From assembly GCF_000724485.1 (NCBI RefSeq), contig NZ_CP007739.1, positions 1,720,843 through 1,784,842 of the forward strand: a stretch of 64,000 bases of DNA. The letters are read 5' to 3'. The translations under genes were made by a program, and so were the position numbers. This document shows, in pieces, positions 34,185-43,916 of this stretch. This DNA is from Bacillus methanolicus MGA3. Lineage in GTDB: Bacteria > Bacillota > Bacilli > Bacillales > Cytobacillaceae. Position 1 is the stretch's first letter, and every line of letters begins with the position of its first letter. A model generated the notes under the pieces. It searched no databases. It saw only the letters and a list, made by a program, of their open reading frames with translations, and had not been told where the DNA came from.

Positions 34185-35432
34185 TTATTTGCGTATTTGA
34201 CCATTCCCATAAATAAAATATTTGCTGGATGTTAAAGCAGTTAATCCCATCGGACCTCTTGCGTGAAGCTTTTGTGTACTGATCCCAATTTCCGCACCGT
34301 AGCCGAATTCAAATCCGTCTGTAAAACGGGTCGATGCGTTATGATAAACTGCAGCAGCATCAACATTGTTAAGAAAAATCGATGCATTCTCGCTGTTTTC
34401 CGTAATGATCGCTTCTGAGTGCTTCGTCCCATATTTATTAATGTGGCTAATAGCATCCTCAACACTTTTTACAACTTTCACACTGACTGTCAATGCTAAG
34501 TATTCCGTATACCAGTCATCTTCCGTCGCCTTTTTCGCGGAAGGCAAGACATCACAGACCGCTTGATCACCGATGATCTCAACCCCGCTATTGACTAGGG
34601 CCTGTAACAAGGCTTCCCCATGTCTTTCAAACCATGTTTCATGAATTAAAAGGGACTCGATTGCATTGCACACAGACGGGCGCTGGGTTTTTGCATTTAG
34701 AACGATCCGTTCCGCCATTGACGGATCAGCTGTCTCATCAATAAAGACATGACAGTTGCCTGCACCTGTTTCAAGAACAGGGACAGTTGATTCTCTAACC
34801 ACTGTTTCAATCAAGTTTTTTCCCCCTCTTGGGATCAACACATCTATATATTCGTTGAGATGGAACAGTACTTTGGCTGTCTCTCTGCTTGTGTCTTCGA
34901 TAAGTTGGACAGCATCCGTTGGAATATCTGTCAATTCCAATGCTTGATGAATCGACTGAATGAGTGCGCTGTTTGAAAATTTTGCGGAAGAACTTCCTCT
35001 CAAAATGACAGCATTTCCTGTTTTAAGCGATAACGTCGCCGCATCAACCGTAACATTCGGACGTGCTTCATATATCATGCCAATTACACCAATCGGTACA
35101 CGTTTCTTTTGAATCAAAAGCCCATTTTCTTTTTCAATGGTCTCCAATGTTTCACCGATCGGATCCTTAAGACCAATTAACAGCCTAATTGCTCCCGCCA
35201 TATCTTCAATCCGCTTTTCAGTTAACAAAATCCTATCGAGTATTGCATCTGACAACCCTGTACGTCTTCCATGCTCGATATCTTTTTGGTTTTCTTGAAG
35301 CAAGAAATTCTTATCTTTTAATAATTGAACTGCGATTTTTTCTAATGCCTCATTTTTTGCCTCTGTAGTTAAATTCACCAAAGAATAGCTTACTTGTTTT
35401 GCAGCTTTGCCTTTTCTTTTCACTTCACTCAT
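34185..35432 (-). CDS. proA: Gamma-glutamyl phosphate reductase
   Basis: The 415-residue protein is of standard ProA length. Seen: [32 protein letters not shown] (NADPH-binding side), [10 protein letters not shown], and [12 protein letters not shown]. The catalytic cysteine is in [14 protein letters not shown]. It reduces gamma-glutamyl phosphate to glutamate semialdehyde, the second step of proline synthesis. It lies 16 nt after proB. Confidence 0.97.
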   Translation of the reverse strand: MSEVKRKGKAAKQVSYSLVNLTTEAKNEALEKIAVQLLKDKNFLLQENQKDIEHGRRTGLSDAILDRILLTEKRIEDMAGAIRLLIGLKDPIGETLETIEKENGLLIQKKRVPIGVIGMIYEARPNVTVDAATLSLKTGNAVILRGSSSAKFSNSALIQSIHQALELTDIPTDAVQLIEDTSRETAKVLFHLNEYIDVLIPRGGKNLIETVVRESTVPVLETGAGNCHVFIDETADPSMAERIVLNAKTQRPSVCNAIESLLIHETWFERHGEALLQALVNSGVEIIGDQAVCDVLPSAKKATEDDWYTEYLALTVSVKVVKSVEDAISHINKYGTKHSEAIITENSENASIFLNNVDAAAVYHNASTRFTDGFEFGYGAEIGISTQKLHARGPMGLTALTSSKYFIYGNGQIRK

Positions 35433-35448
35433 CTTACTTCCTCCCTTT

Positions 35449-36543
35449 TTATGCTTTTACCCACTTATCACGGTGAATCACTTCAATGGCCATAACTGTA
35501 TCTTTTTTCAATTCATCGCTTCGTTTGCCCATCACTTTTTTCAGTTCCTCTGAGGAATAAAGCACTTCTCCTTTTCCAAGTAAACCATTTGTTCCAAACA
35601 CTTCAACAACGTCGCCTCGTTTAAACGTACCTGTTATTTTATAAATTCCTGCAGGTAGAAGGCTTTTTCCGTGAGAAAGAAGTGCTTCCTCCGCTCCTTT
35701 GTCTACATAAATTTTTCCTGAAACATCTGAGTGAAAAGCAATCCATTGTTTACTATTCTTGATCGGTATGACATTTTTCCCGACATATGTTCCATCGCCT
35801 CTGCCTTCCAAAATATCCAGCAGCTTTCTGCTCCCTTTTCCTTTTCCTATAAAAACTCTTACACCGAGAGAAAGGGCTGTTTTTGCCGCCGTTAATTTTG
35901 AAAGCATGCCTCCGGTTCCCACTTTGGAACCTGTCCCTTCTGCAGCAGCCATCATTTCATCAGTGATCTCATGTAGAATGTTAATCCTCTTGGCAAACCT
36001 GTTTTTCTTTGGATTCGAATCATATAGTCCATTAATATCCGTTAAAATAATCAGCATATCGGCATGAACCATTCCGCTTACAAGCGCCGAAAGCATATCA
36101 TTATCGCCAAATGTCAATTCTTCTACTGAAACCGTATCGTTTTCATTAATAATCGGCACAATTCCGCGTTCCAATAGCTCCATAATTGTTGAGTATGCAT
36201 TTCTATAACGCTCTTTTTTGGAAAAATCGTTTCTCGTTAGCAAAATTTGCGCAGGAAGTATACCGAATTCTCCGAACTTTTCCATATAGGCTTGGATTAG
36301 TAGGCTCTGGCCAACTGCAGCTGCAGCCTGCTTCCCTTTAATCGTTACAGGTCTTGACGGATAACCAAGGCGTTTAAATCCGGCCGCAACTGCACCGGAG
36401 GATACGATTAAGACCTCATGGCCCTCCGCTCGCAAAGCTGCTATGGCTCTAATATGATCTGAAAACTTCTCGTGGTCAATTTCTCCTTTTGAATTGGTTA
36501 ACGAACTGCTTCCAATCTTAACGACAATTCGTTTTTTATCCAT
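35449..36543 (-). CDS. proB: Glutamate 5-kinase with PUA domain
   Basis: The 364-residue protein has the amino acid kinase domain ([69 protein letters not shown]) followed by a C-terminal PUA domain from about residue 275. It phosphorylates glutamate and is normally inhibited by proline. It is the first gene of proBA, behind a proline T-box leader. The 5' end of the gene follows AGGAGG. Confidence 0.97.
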   Translation of the reverse strand: MDKKRIVVKIGSSSLTNSKGEIDHEKFSDHIRAIAALRAEGHEVLIVSSGAVAAGFKRLGYPSRPVTIKGKQAAAAVGQSLLIQAYMEKFGEFGILPAQILLTRNDFSKKERYRNAYSTIMELLERGIVPIINENDTVSVEELTFGDNDMLSALVSGMVHADMLIILTDINGLYDSNPKKNRFAKRINILHEITDEMMAAAEGTGSKVGTGGMLSKLTAAKTALSLGVRVFIGKGKGSRKLLDILEGRGDGTYVGKNVIPIKNSKQWIAFHSDVSGKIYVDKGAEEALLSHGKSLLPAGIYKITGTFKRGDVVEVFGTNGLLGKGEVLYSSEELKKVMGKRSDELKKDTVMAIEVIHRDKWVKA

Positions 36544-36637
36544 ATCGACTTCCTCCTGTTGCAGAAAGATGCGTGAATGAGATTGATATCGCTTTAATAC
36601 ATTAACGAAGAGCGGGTCTGGCCCTCTGGGACCTCAT

Positions 36638-36885
36638 TAAAAAAGCCCTTTTCATCCTTTAGAAAAGGACGAAAAGGGCTGCAATTCCATTTCCGTGGTA
36701 CCACCTTTATTGGATGCATACGCATCCCGCTCTTCATGATAACGCTCTGTCAGCGCCCGTGTTTTTGCACAGGACTCAGGAGGCAGGTTCTGCGGCTTTG
36801 ATGCGGCGAAGTCTTCCAGCTTATAAACCCCGCTCTCTGTCGCACAAAGAACCCGCATACTAATCCTCCGTCAACGTTCATTTTT
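36638..36885 (-). ncRNA. T-box leader specific for tRNA(Pro), upstream of proBA
   Basis: Read on the minus strand. The specifier loop has AGTA on its 5' side (36858-36861) and GAA-CCT-G on its 3' side, closed above by TGCGG/CCGCA and below by GGAGG/CCTCC. The specifier codon is therefore CCU (36785-36787), proline. The T-box GGTGGTACCACGG follows (about 36693-36706). Its TGGT bulge would pair with the ACCA end of uncharged tRNA. The terminator GCCCTTTTC/GAAAAGGGC plus T6 ends the leader. Uncharged tRNA(Pro) allows read-through into proBA. Confidence 0.95.
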
Positions 36886-36889
36886 TTTT

Positions 36890-36919
36890 ATTATGTAAAG
36901 GAAGCAATGTTTCTGTCAA
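36890..36919 (-). promoter_or_regulatory. Promoter of the proBA T-box leader
   Basis: On the minus strand, TTGACA (36914-36919), 18 nt, CATAAT (36890-36895), just upstream of the leader. Confidence 0.75.
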
Positions 36920-37007
36920 TAGAAAATTATTTTATTTTTTGAAAAACTCACACTTAATTATACCCATTTTCGTCTAAAATGGAAGTGTTTCACACCCAAA
37001 TTCGAAA

Positions 37008-38375
37008 CTAAACATTTACAGGAACTGGAGCAAAAAACTCTTTGTAAAGGGCTATCACCGCACGTTGTTCATCTTCAGCTTTCACACCGAACATCATGCT
37101 CACTTCTGAGGATCCCTGGTTGATCATTTCAATATTGACGCCTGCATCGGCCAGCGCCTTTGAAGCTCTAGCCATTGTCCCCACATTTTGGCGCATCCCT
37201 TCACCCACGATCATAATAAGAGCAAGATTACGTTCAATTTTCACTTCATCAGCCTCAAGCTCCGTTTTAATGCGTGTAACAATCTCTTCTTCCAACGCTG
37301 GATTCAACTGATTTTTTCTTAGAATAATCGAGATGTCATCAATTCCGGATGGAATATGTTCATACGACAATCCGTACTCTTCTAAAATCTGCAAAATTTT
37401 TCGTCCGAATCCAATTTCTCGGTTCATTAAATATTTGCTGACATAAATGCTGCAGAATCCTTTATCACTTGCAATTCCGATCACAGGGCCATTCGAAGTT
37501 GTCCGTTCATGAACGATCTTCGTTCCAGGAGCCGATGGATTATTGGTGTTTTTAATATTAACAGGAATACCGGCGCGGAAAGCAGGAATAAGAGCTTCAT
37601 CATGAAGCACAGTGAATCCAGCATAGGAGAGTTCCCGCATTTCTCTGTATGTCAATTCACGAATCTCCTTAGGTTTTTCCACGATATTCGGATTGACTGA
37701 ATAAACTGCATCAACGTCTGTAAAATTTTCATAAAGCTCAGCTTTCGTCCCATTCGCTAAAATGGAACCGGTTATGTCAGATCCGCTTCGTGAAAAAGTT
37801 ACCACTTCTCCCTTTTTTGTAAAGCCGAAAAATCCAGGGAAAATAATAATTCCTGGCAAATTCCGAAGCTCAAAAAGCCGTTCATAAGATTCAGGAAGCA
37901 CTTGTGCATTTCCAGGCTCATCGCTTACAATCAGGCCCGCATCTTTCGGATTTACATAGCGAGCCTCTACTCCTTTATGCTGGAAGTACGCGGCCATAAG
38001 TTTTGCATTATTGTCCTCGCCGGTTGCTTTAACAGCATCGATAAATCGTTCAGGATTGCTTTTATCTCCGCTTAACACTGTAAGAAGATCGTTTCGAATC
38101 ATATTTGAAACTCTGCTTGAAAGCCCCAGTTCCCTTGCAATACTTGCATATCTTTCGATGACGGCTTCTACTAAATCATCAGCCGCTTCGTTTTTTAGGC
38201 ATTTTTCGGCGCATTCAATGAGTAAATCGGTTACCTTTATATCACTCGCAAAACGCTTGCCTGGTGCCGAAACTACAACAATTTTTCTCTTTGGATCAGA
38301 CATAACAATGTTAAATACCTTTTCAAATTGTTCTCCTGATGCTAATGAAGAACCTCCAAACTTCGCTACTTTCAT
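37008..38375 (-). CDS. Aspartokinase (YclM/LysC-III type) with two ACT domains
   Basis: The 455-residue protein starts with the kinase motif VAKFGGSSLASGEQF and has TFSRSGSDITGSILAN and the aspartate-binding region YENFTDVDAVYSVNP. The C-terminal 150 residues form two ACT domains (EIGFGRKILQILEEYGLSYEHIPSGIDDISII and LIMIVGEGMRQNVGTMARASKALADAGVNIEMI). The length and single-subunit form resemble the B. subtilis threonine/lysine-sensitive isozyme YclM rather than the alpha/beta LysC. It makes aspartyl phosphate for the Lys/Thr/Met pathways. No lysine riboswitch is visible upstream. It is a single gene. Confidence 0.92.
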   Translation of the reverse strand: MKVAKFGGSSLASGEQFEKVFNIVMSDPKRKIVVVSAPGKRFASDIKVTDLLIECAEKCLKNEAADDLVEAVIERYASIARELGLSSRVSNMIRNDLLTVLSGDKSNPERFIDAVKATGEDNNAKLMAAYFQHKGVEARYVNPKDAGLIVSDEPGNAQVLPESYERLFELRNLPGIIIFPGFFGFTKKGEVVTFSRSGSDITGSILANGTKAELYENFTDVDAVYSVNPNIVEKPKEIRELTYREMRELSYAGFTVLHDEALIPAFRAGIPVNIKNTNNPSAPGTKIVHERTTSNGPVIGIASDKGFCSIYVSKYLMNREIGFGRKILQILEEYGLSYEHIPSGIDDISIILRKNQLNPALEEEIVTRIKTELEADEVKIERNLALIMIVGEGMRQNVGTMARASKALADAGVNIEMINQGSSEVSMMFGVKAEDEQRAVIALYKEFFAPVPVNV

Positions 38376-38524
38376 TGTGACATCCCCTGCTCTTTTAGAT
38401 TTTGAATATTATAAACATTATTATTACTCTAAAGGGGAAAAGAATCAAGAATTTTTTCTACACATGGCGTACAAATGTATTTTTAGAGTGTACTATTTTC
38501 TTTAATTTTCCATTACCTATAAAA

Positions 38525-38580
38525 AATGGGGCTGTCTCAAAAGCCAGAGGGTCAGACCCTTATGAGAAAGCCTCATTTTT
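38525..38580. repeat. Hairpin repeat with GGGTCAGACCC
   Basis: Outer arms AAAAATGGGGCTGTCTCA and TGAGAAAGCCTCATTTTT pair with few mismatches. Between them lies AAAGCCAGAGGGTCAGACCCTTA. The same ends recur at 47250-47339. The element lies just after the broken monooxygenase gene and reads as a terminator on both strands. Confidence 0.75.
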
Positions 38581-38604
38581 ACTATTCTTGTCAAATCTCA
38601 CTCC

Positions 38605-39063
38605 TTACGAATTTTGACGGTGTTTCGCAGCCAAAAGAGAAAGCGTTTTTTCATAGGATTGCTTGAGTTCTTTTACAATTTCAACAACCGGCTGAATCTT
38701 CTTAATGGAATGAACGCCTTGCCCAGCCGACCATATATCTTTCCATGCTTTTGCACCCGGCTGGTTCATTTTTGAAAAATTAATTTCAGTTTTTTTCTGA
38801 AGATTGTCTGGATCAAGACCTGCTTTTCAAATACTCGGCATCAGATAGTTAGCATTTACACCGCTAAAGGCATCTGTATAAATGAGGTCTTCAATGGTAG
38901 AATCGATCAGCATGTTCTGGTATTCTTTACTCGCTAAGCTTTCTTCAGCTGCTATAAATCTTGTTCCCATATAGACAAAATCAGCACCAAGCGCTTCGGC
39001 AGCAGCAATATCTTTGCCATCTGATATTGAACCGGCAAGTATCGCAATCCCATTCCGTTTCAT
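38605..39063 (-). pseudogene. Nitronate monooxygenase remnant (C-terminal half, internal stop)
   Basis: The frame encodes the C-terminal half of a nitronate monooxygenase (2-nitropropane dioxygenase family): AILAGSISDGKDIAAAEALGADFVYMGTRFIAAEESLAS, the FMN-binding end of the barrel, then the usual C-terminus (KAGLDPDNL ... WKDIWSAGQGVHSI). A TGA (38827-38829) interrupts it; CGA (Arg) would restore the frame. The N-terminal half of about 170 residues, with the first FMN-binding segments and the catalytic histidine, is missing and is not found upstream. This is a decayed gene. Confidence 0.85.
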
Positions 39064-39282
39064 TTTTCTCCATAAATAAGGTATTACAATGATGCCTGTT
39101 TGATTTCATAAAAAAGAATGGATACATCTTAATCTTGTTATTTTTTCAGGTGTTCTGCAGAATCACGTCTTGTTTTGATAGGTTTTGTCAGCTGGCAGGA
39201 AAATGTGATGATCAATGATGAATATTAATCATAAACACTGAATTCTTTTCAAAAATGTGTTAGAAAGGATTGGAAAACGAAC

Positions 39283-40275
39283 ATGGAAAACCGTTTTATG
39301 AGAGCATATACAATTAAAGAAGTTTCGAAAAAAATCAATGTTCCGCCGGGTACGATCAGACAATGGGAAAAGGATTTGGAGGGACTTCTTATCATCTCCC
39401 GCACGAAGCAGGGAGCGAGGTATTTTACCGATCAAGAAATATCTTTATTAGTTAAAATCAAGGAAATGCGCGACAAAAATTTGAGTAAAGAAATGATCCG
39501 AGAGCTTTTGCAAAAACATTTGCATCAAAATTCGGAACCTGATTCCGAAACAATCGAAACCTCTTTGCTTCCTGTTTCTGAAAACAACACTCCTCAAAAT
39601 CCAGAAAATTCAGATGATGAATTTAATAATTTTTTGGAAGCTATGGAGGCATTTAAAGAAAGCTTATTAAATGAAATCAAAAGTGAAATACGCAATACCG
39701 CTCGGAAAGAAATTTTAGAAGAAGTGAAAAAAGAAATTTCAAAAAGTTCTGTTCACACTGTCAAGAATCTCTCCCACTCTATTTATACATCAAATGAAAA
39801 AACAAAAGCGGAAATTCAAGAGCTTTCCGGGCGGATATCAAAAGCTTCGGAACACACTTCTGAAGAGTTCAAAACCTTGAAAAACAGTGTTGCGAAAGCT
39901 TCAAAACTCACTTCTGAAACGATCAAAAACCTTTCCAGCAGCATTATGAAAGCTTCAGAAGAAACTTCCGAAGAGATTATGTTGCTTTCAAACCGTCTTT
40001 CCGAATCATCAGAAGCTTCTGCAGAAGAATTCAAAACTTTAATCCACTGCATTTCCAAGGCAACCGAAGCCACCAATCACGAAATAAACAATCTTTTTGA
40101 CAATCTTAATAAAGACCGAGATATCCTAATCGAAACCTTGAGCCAAGAGAGGGAACAATATCTAGAGGAAATAAAGCAAAGAGAAGAAGCATTTCAAAAT
40201 TTAATTTTGAGCTTTCGAAATGCAGCAGCAGACGAAGAAAAACCAGACAAAAAATGGTGGAAATTTTGGACATAA
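39283..40275 (+). CDS. MerR-type DNA-binding protein with seven 18-residue repeats and KWWKFW tail
   Basis: The 330-residue protein has a MerR-type winged helix at residues 7-78 (YTIKEVSKKINVPPGTIRQWEKD), an acidic linker at 80-115, and then a long helical region. Residues 156-281 contain seven tandem repeats of 18 residues of the form T-S-E-E-x-K-x-L-x-x-x-I-x-K-A-S-E-x. A charged coiled coil and the C-terminal KKWWKFW follow; that tail is known from DUF3967-type MerR-like proteins. Related proteins include RacA-like chromosome or plasmid anchoring factors. It could bridge DNA and the membrane or a polymer, but the function is not known. A start at ATG 39298 is also possible. Confidence 0.75.
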   Translation: MENRFMRAYTIKEVSKKINVPPGTIRQWEKDLEGLLIISRTKQGARYFTDQEISLLVKIKEMRDKNLSKEMIRELLQKHLHQNSEPDSETIETSLLPVSENNTPQNPENSDDEFNNFLEAMEAFKESLLNEIKSEIRNTARKEILEEVKKEISKSSVHTVKNLSHSIYTSNEKTKAEIQELSGRISKASEHTSEEFKTLKNSVAKASKLTSETIKNLSSSIMKASEETSEEIMLLSNRLSESSEASAEEFKTLIHCISKATEATNHEINNLFDNLNKDRDILIETLSQEREQYLEEIKQREEAFQNLILSFRNAAADEEKPDKKWWKFWT

Positions 40276-40318
40276 ACTTTCATGGGGACAAGCTGGGCCT
40301 GACCCCATAAATAAATCG

Positions 40319-40343
40319 GCCGTCATTTTTTGGAATGACGGCT
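40319..40343. terminator. Bidirectional terminator after the MerR-like gene and yibQ-like gene
   Basis: A stem GCCGTCATT/AATGACGGC with a 7-nt loop, followed by TTTTGTG on the plus strand. Upstream at 40283-40310 a GGGCCTGACCCC stretch recalls the hairpin repeat family. Confidence 0.75.
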
Positions 40344-40352
40344 TTTGTGTGA

Positions 40353-41123
40353 TCATGGTCCTTTATCAATTAATTCGAATCCGGGAATAAGCTCCGACAA
40401 TGGTACAATTTTCGCATTTGTTTTGTATACAGGGATATATTGTTTTAAGACGTTTACAACCTTGATGCCAGTCACTCCGACATGACCGATAGCTATAAAT
40501 TGTTCATGGTCGACCAATTTCTTAGAAAGAATGCTTGCCTGTTTTGTGATATGCTGAGTTGTATAAACATGATCGAAAAAGAAATTATTTTCCAAGTAAG
40601 GAACATTCATTTCTTCTGCCAGTTTTTTAATCACACTCTTTCCCGTCGTTTTGCTATCAAGATAATACAGTCCGTTTTCCCGGCAAACTTCCAAAACAAT
40701 TCTCATAACCCGTTCATCCTCTGTCGCTTTTGAACCCATATGATGATTCATTCCTACGGCGTGAGGAACATCTTTAATAGCTGCCTTAACACGCCTGCGA
40801 ATTTCTTCATTACTCAAATCGGTTGTTATCGCTCCGGGTCCGAGCCAGCTTTTTTTGCCCCGTTTCGGTTCCATTGGTAAATGGATGATCACTTCATGAC
40901 CGTATTTATGTGCCATCTCAGCATCTTGCACTGTTGTCGGGAGAAACGGCATGATCGCAACCGTCAATGTGGCCGGGAGTTTAAGTATTTCCTCCGTTCC
41001 TTTCATGTTGTTGCCAAGATCATCAATAACAATGGCAAGTTCTTTTTTTTGAACTTGTGTATCTGCCAATGGAGAATTTGCAAAAGAAAAAAGAAGACAG
41101 AAAAAGATGACAAAAACTTTCAT
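40353..41123 (-). CDS. Divergent polysaccharide deacetylase, YibQ family (secreted)
   Basis: The protein is 256 residues from the ATG at 41123 (AAAGGAG at 8 nt; the two GTG codons upstream are inside the spacer). A signal peptide (FVIFFCLLFSFANSPLADT) is followed by the YibQ/DUF610 domain: LAIVIDDLGNNMKGTEEILKLP, HGHEVIIHLPMEPK-like MEPKRGKKSWLGPGAIT, MNHHMGSKATEDERVM and YLDSKTTGKSVIKKLA. The motifs match the NodB fold's Asp and His pair. The protein should act outside the membrane on an unknown glycan. It is a single gene. Confidence 0.85.
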   Translation of the reverse strand: MKVFVIFFCLLFSFANSPLADTQVQKKELAIVIDDLGNNMKGTEEILKLPATLTVAIMPFLPTTVQDAEMAHKYGHEVIIHLPMEPKRGKKSWLGPGAITTDLSNEEIRRRVKAAIKDVPHAVGMNHHMGSKATEDERVMRIVLEVCRENGLYYLDSKTTGKSVIKKLAEEMNVPYLENNFFFDHVYTTQHITKQASILSKKLVDHEQFIAIGHVGVTGIKVVNVLKQYIPVYKTNAKIVPLSELIPGFELIDKGP

Positions 41124-41192
41124 TTCCACCACTCCTTTTTAGCTTAGCTTGCCCATTGTTTGAAAAATAGTTCGACCACAGCCAAAAAAAAT

Positions 41193-41224
41193 GTGACCAG
41201 CCTTTTAGAAAAAAGACCGGCCAC
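41193..41224 (-). terminator. Terminator of potABCD
   Basis: On the minus strand, arms GTGGCCGGTCTTTT and AAAGGCTGGTCAC (one or two G-U pairs) with T8 after it, 11 nt past the potD stop. Confidence 0.8.
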
Positions 41225-41234
41225 TATTTGAGAT

Positions 41235-42308
41235 CTATTTTTTATGCATTTTAAACTGGAGAAATAGCTCGTTATAGTAGGCAAGCATTTTTTTTCCGAG
41301 GTTTTTGTAGACTTCCAGTCTTTCTGTCATTTTTTCGTCTGGATAAAAACGCTTATCATTGACGATTTCTTTATCCATATATTTCAGTGCTTCTTTATTC
41401 GGAGTGGAGTATCCGACATACTCGGTATTTTGTGCAGCAATTTTTGGATCGAGCATAAAGTTGATAAACTTATGTGCAGCTGCAACGTTCTTGGCAGTTT
41501 TTGGGATAACCATGTTATCAAACCAAAGATTGGAGCCTTCTTCAGGCACCACATATTCAAGGTTATCTTTTTTCCCCATTAATTCTGCTGCGGTGCCTGA
41601 CCAGACAACACCGATTGCGGCCTCATTATTTTCCATCAGCATTCTGATTTCATCTCCAACGATGGCCTTAATATTTGGTGTCAATTTGTCAAGTTTTTCT
41701 TTCGCCTCCAGCAAATGGGTTTTATTGGTATCATTCAGAGAATAGTGCAAGCTGTTCAGTCCAATTCCCATTACTTCACGTGCACCGTCGATAAGCAATA
41801 TCTCATTCTTTAATTTAGGGTCCCATAAATCATTCCATTTTGTAATCTTTTTGTCTCCAAGGATGTCTTTATTATAAAGGATTCCGACCGTTCCCCAAAA
41901 ATAAGGAACTGAATATTTGTTGCCCGGATCAAAAGGTAAATTCAAAAAACGTGGATCAATGTATTTCAAATTTGGAATTTTGGAATGATCGATCGGAAGC
42001 AGCAAGTTTTCTTCCTTCATTTTTTGAATGGCATATTCGGATGGAACGGCAATATCATAGGCTGTGCCGCCTTGCTCAATTTTTGTCATCATCGCTTCGT
42101 TTGAATCAAATGTTTCGTAGATCACCTTGATGCCTGTTTCTTTTTCAAACCTGTCGATTAATTTCGGATCAATATAATCGCCCCAATTATAAATGGTTAA
42201 CGTATTTCCGCTTGTATACCCTTGAGCGGAATTCAGTTTAGATACAACATATAGCAAAAGAAAAGAAACAAGTAAGACCGCTGCTAAAGCCCGAATAAGC
42301 TGCTTCAT
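41235..42308 (-). CDS. potD: Spermidine/putrescine-binding protein
   Basis: The 357-residue PotD/PotF-type protein begins with a membrane-anchoring signal (no lipobox cysteine at the usual place). It has LTIYNWGDYIDPKLIDRFEKETGI, the classic start of the polyamine-binding family, then YDIAVPSEYAIQKM and VVWSGTAAELMGKK. It binds polyamines for PotABC. It is the fourth gene of the operon and overlaps potC by 4 nt. Confidence 0.9.
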   Translation of the reverse strand: MKQLIRALAAVLLVSFLLLYVVSKLNSAQGYTSGNTLTIYNWGDYIDPKLIDRFEKETGIKVIYETFDSNEAMMTKIEQGGTAYDIAVPSEYAIQKMKEENLLLPIDHSKIPNLKYIDPRFLNLPFDPGNKYSVPYFWGTVGILYNKDILGDKKITKWNDLWDPKLKNEILLIDGAREVMGIGLNSLHYSLNDTNKTHLLEAKEKLDKLTPNIKAIVGDEIRMLMENNEAAIGVVWSGTAAELMGKKDNLEYVVPEEGSNLWFDNMVIPKTAKNVAAAHKFINFMLDPKIAAQNTEYVGYSTPNKEALKYMDKEIVNDKRFYPDEKMTERLEVYKNLGKKMLAYYNELFLQFKMHKK

Positions 42309-43105
42309 TTTCGCACCTCCATTCCAGAAGGCCGGTTGCGCTTTGAAATATAATAATAGCCGATAACAAGAATCATCGTGAAAATAAATAACAAGGTTGA
42401 TAAAGCGTTTATATTTAACGACACACCCCTGCGCGCCAACGAATAGATTTCAACCGACAGTGTCGTAAAACCATTCCCTGTCACAAAAAACGTAACGGCA
42501 AAGTCATCTAGCGAATATGTTAAGGCCATAAAAAAGCCAGCAAAAATGCCTGGTGTAATATATGGGAGCACAACCTTTGAAAGTACATCCCAGCGGCTCG
42601 CTCCCAAATCAAGGGCAGCATAAATCATCGTCGGACTCATTTCCTCTATTTTTGGAAGCACCATAAGGACCACAATCGGCACACAAAACGCAATATGTGA
42701 AATCAAGACAGAGATAAATCCGAGCTTAATCCCAATGATCGTAAATAAGATCAAAAAGGAAGCACCGATAATAACGTCTGGGCTGACAATCAGAACATTA
42801 TTTAAGGACAAAAGCGTATTTTTCACACGACGTTTTTTTGAATAAGCGATCGCAAGTGCTCCTGCCACTCCAATAATGGTCGAGATTGTCGCTGACAAAA
42901 GTGCAATAATAATCGTATTTAATACAATGATCAACAACCGGGAATCCTGGAACAGTTCTTTATACCATTCAAGTGTAAAACCTTCAAACTGATACATTGT
43001 TCCGCCGCTATTAAAAGAATAAAAAATTAAATAGAAAATCGGGGCATATAGGATAAAAAAGACGACCGTTAAATACACGGCTGAAAATTTCGACATTTTT
43101 TTCAT
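42305..43105 (-). CDS. potC: Spermidine/putrescine ABC transporter permease
   Basis: The 266-residue permease has six helices. Seen: YAPIFYLIFYSFNSG near the start, the EAA loop AALDLGASRWDVLSKVVLPYITPGI, and SLDDFAVTFFVTGNG, a signature of PotC. It overlaps potB and potD by 4 nt each. Confidence 0.92.
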   Translation of the reverse strand: MKKMSKFSAVYLTVVFFILYAPIFYLIFYSFNSGGTMYQFEGFTLEWYKELFQDSRLLIIVLNTIIIALLSATISTIIGVAGALAIAYSKKRRVKNTLLSLNNVLIVSPDVIIGASFLILFTIIGIKLGFISVLISHIAFCVPIVVLMVLPKIEEMSPTMIYAALDLGASRWDVLSKVVLPYITPGIFAGFFMALTYSLDDFAVTFFVTGNGFTTLSVEIYSLARRGVSLNINALSTLLFIFTMILVIGYYYISKRNRPSGMEVRK

Positions 43106-43905
43106 ATTATTCCCCGCCTCCTTTTCCCTGTGACGATCATAATGATCACCATGGCAATGATCAAGAAGACGGCAATGGTTGATCCCATTCCCCAGTCTTG
43201 TGTCACGAGAAAATGCTGTTCAATTGCAGTTCCAAGTGTAATAACCCGGTTTCCGGCAATCAGCCTTGTAAGCATAAATAATGATAAAGACGGTATAAAG
43301 ACAACCTGGCAGCCCGATTTCACTCCATCAAGCGTCAATGGAAAAATAACGCGCTTAAACGTTGTCCACGATGACCCGCCTAAATCATGGGCCGCATCCA
43401 CAAGTGACGGATTCAATTCATTTAGAGCATTAAATATTGGCAAAATCATAAATGGAAGAAATATATAAATCGAAACAAAGACAAAGCTGAAATCGGTAAA
43501 CAGAAGCTGCTTGCTTCCAATGCCGATCAATTCAAGGATGCTATTAGCTGCTCCGTATGTACCAAAAATACCCAAGAACGCATATGCTTTTAACAATAAA
43601 TTGATCCATGAAGGCAAAATGATCAAAAGCAGCCAGAGCTGTCTATGTTTTGTTTTCGTAAGCAAATATGCTGTTGGATAAGCAATAATTAGTGTAAACA
43701 AAGTTATTAAAAATGCATACCAGAAAGAACTCAACGTCATCTTTAAATATACCGGCGTAAAAAAATTCTTATAATTATCTAGTGTAAAATGGCCTTCAAT
43801 GTCAAAAAATGAATAATAAAGTACAAGGAATATTGGCGTAACCACGAAGAAAATAATCCACAAAACATAAGGAATCAAATATAAATTTCGGGAAGTATTT
43901 TTCAT
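43102..43905 (-). CDS. potB: Spermidine/putrescine ABC transporter permease
   Basis: The protein is 267 residues from the ATG at 43905, which has GAGAGGTG upstream; the TTG at 43920 is in frame but would start within that site. Six helices and the EAA loop AAHDLGGSSWTTFKRVIFPLTLDGV identify the PotB/PotH type. It starts 11 nt after the potA stop. Confidence 0.92.
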   Translation of the reverse strand: MKNTSRNLYLIPYVLWIIFFVVTPIFLVLYYSFFDIEGHFTLDNYKNFFTPVYLKMTLSSFWYAFLITLFTLIIAYPTAYLLTKTKHRQLWLLLIILPSWINLLLKAYAFLGIFGTYGAANSILELIGIGSKQLLFTDFSFVFVSIYIFLPFMILPIFNALNELNPSLVDAAHDLGGSSWTTFKRVIFPLTLDGVKSGCQVVFIPSLSLFMLTRLIAGNRVITLGTAIEQHFLVTQDWGMGSTIAVFLIIAMVIIMIVTGKRRRGII

Positions 43906-43916
43906 GGCTGCACCTC

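Noticed and set aside
36652..36858. 68-residue frame in the proBA leader
   Set aside because: It is the T-box RNA; its sequence is fully explained by the specifier, antiterminator and terminator structures.
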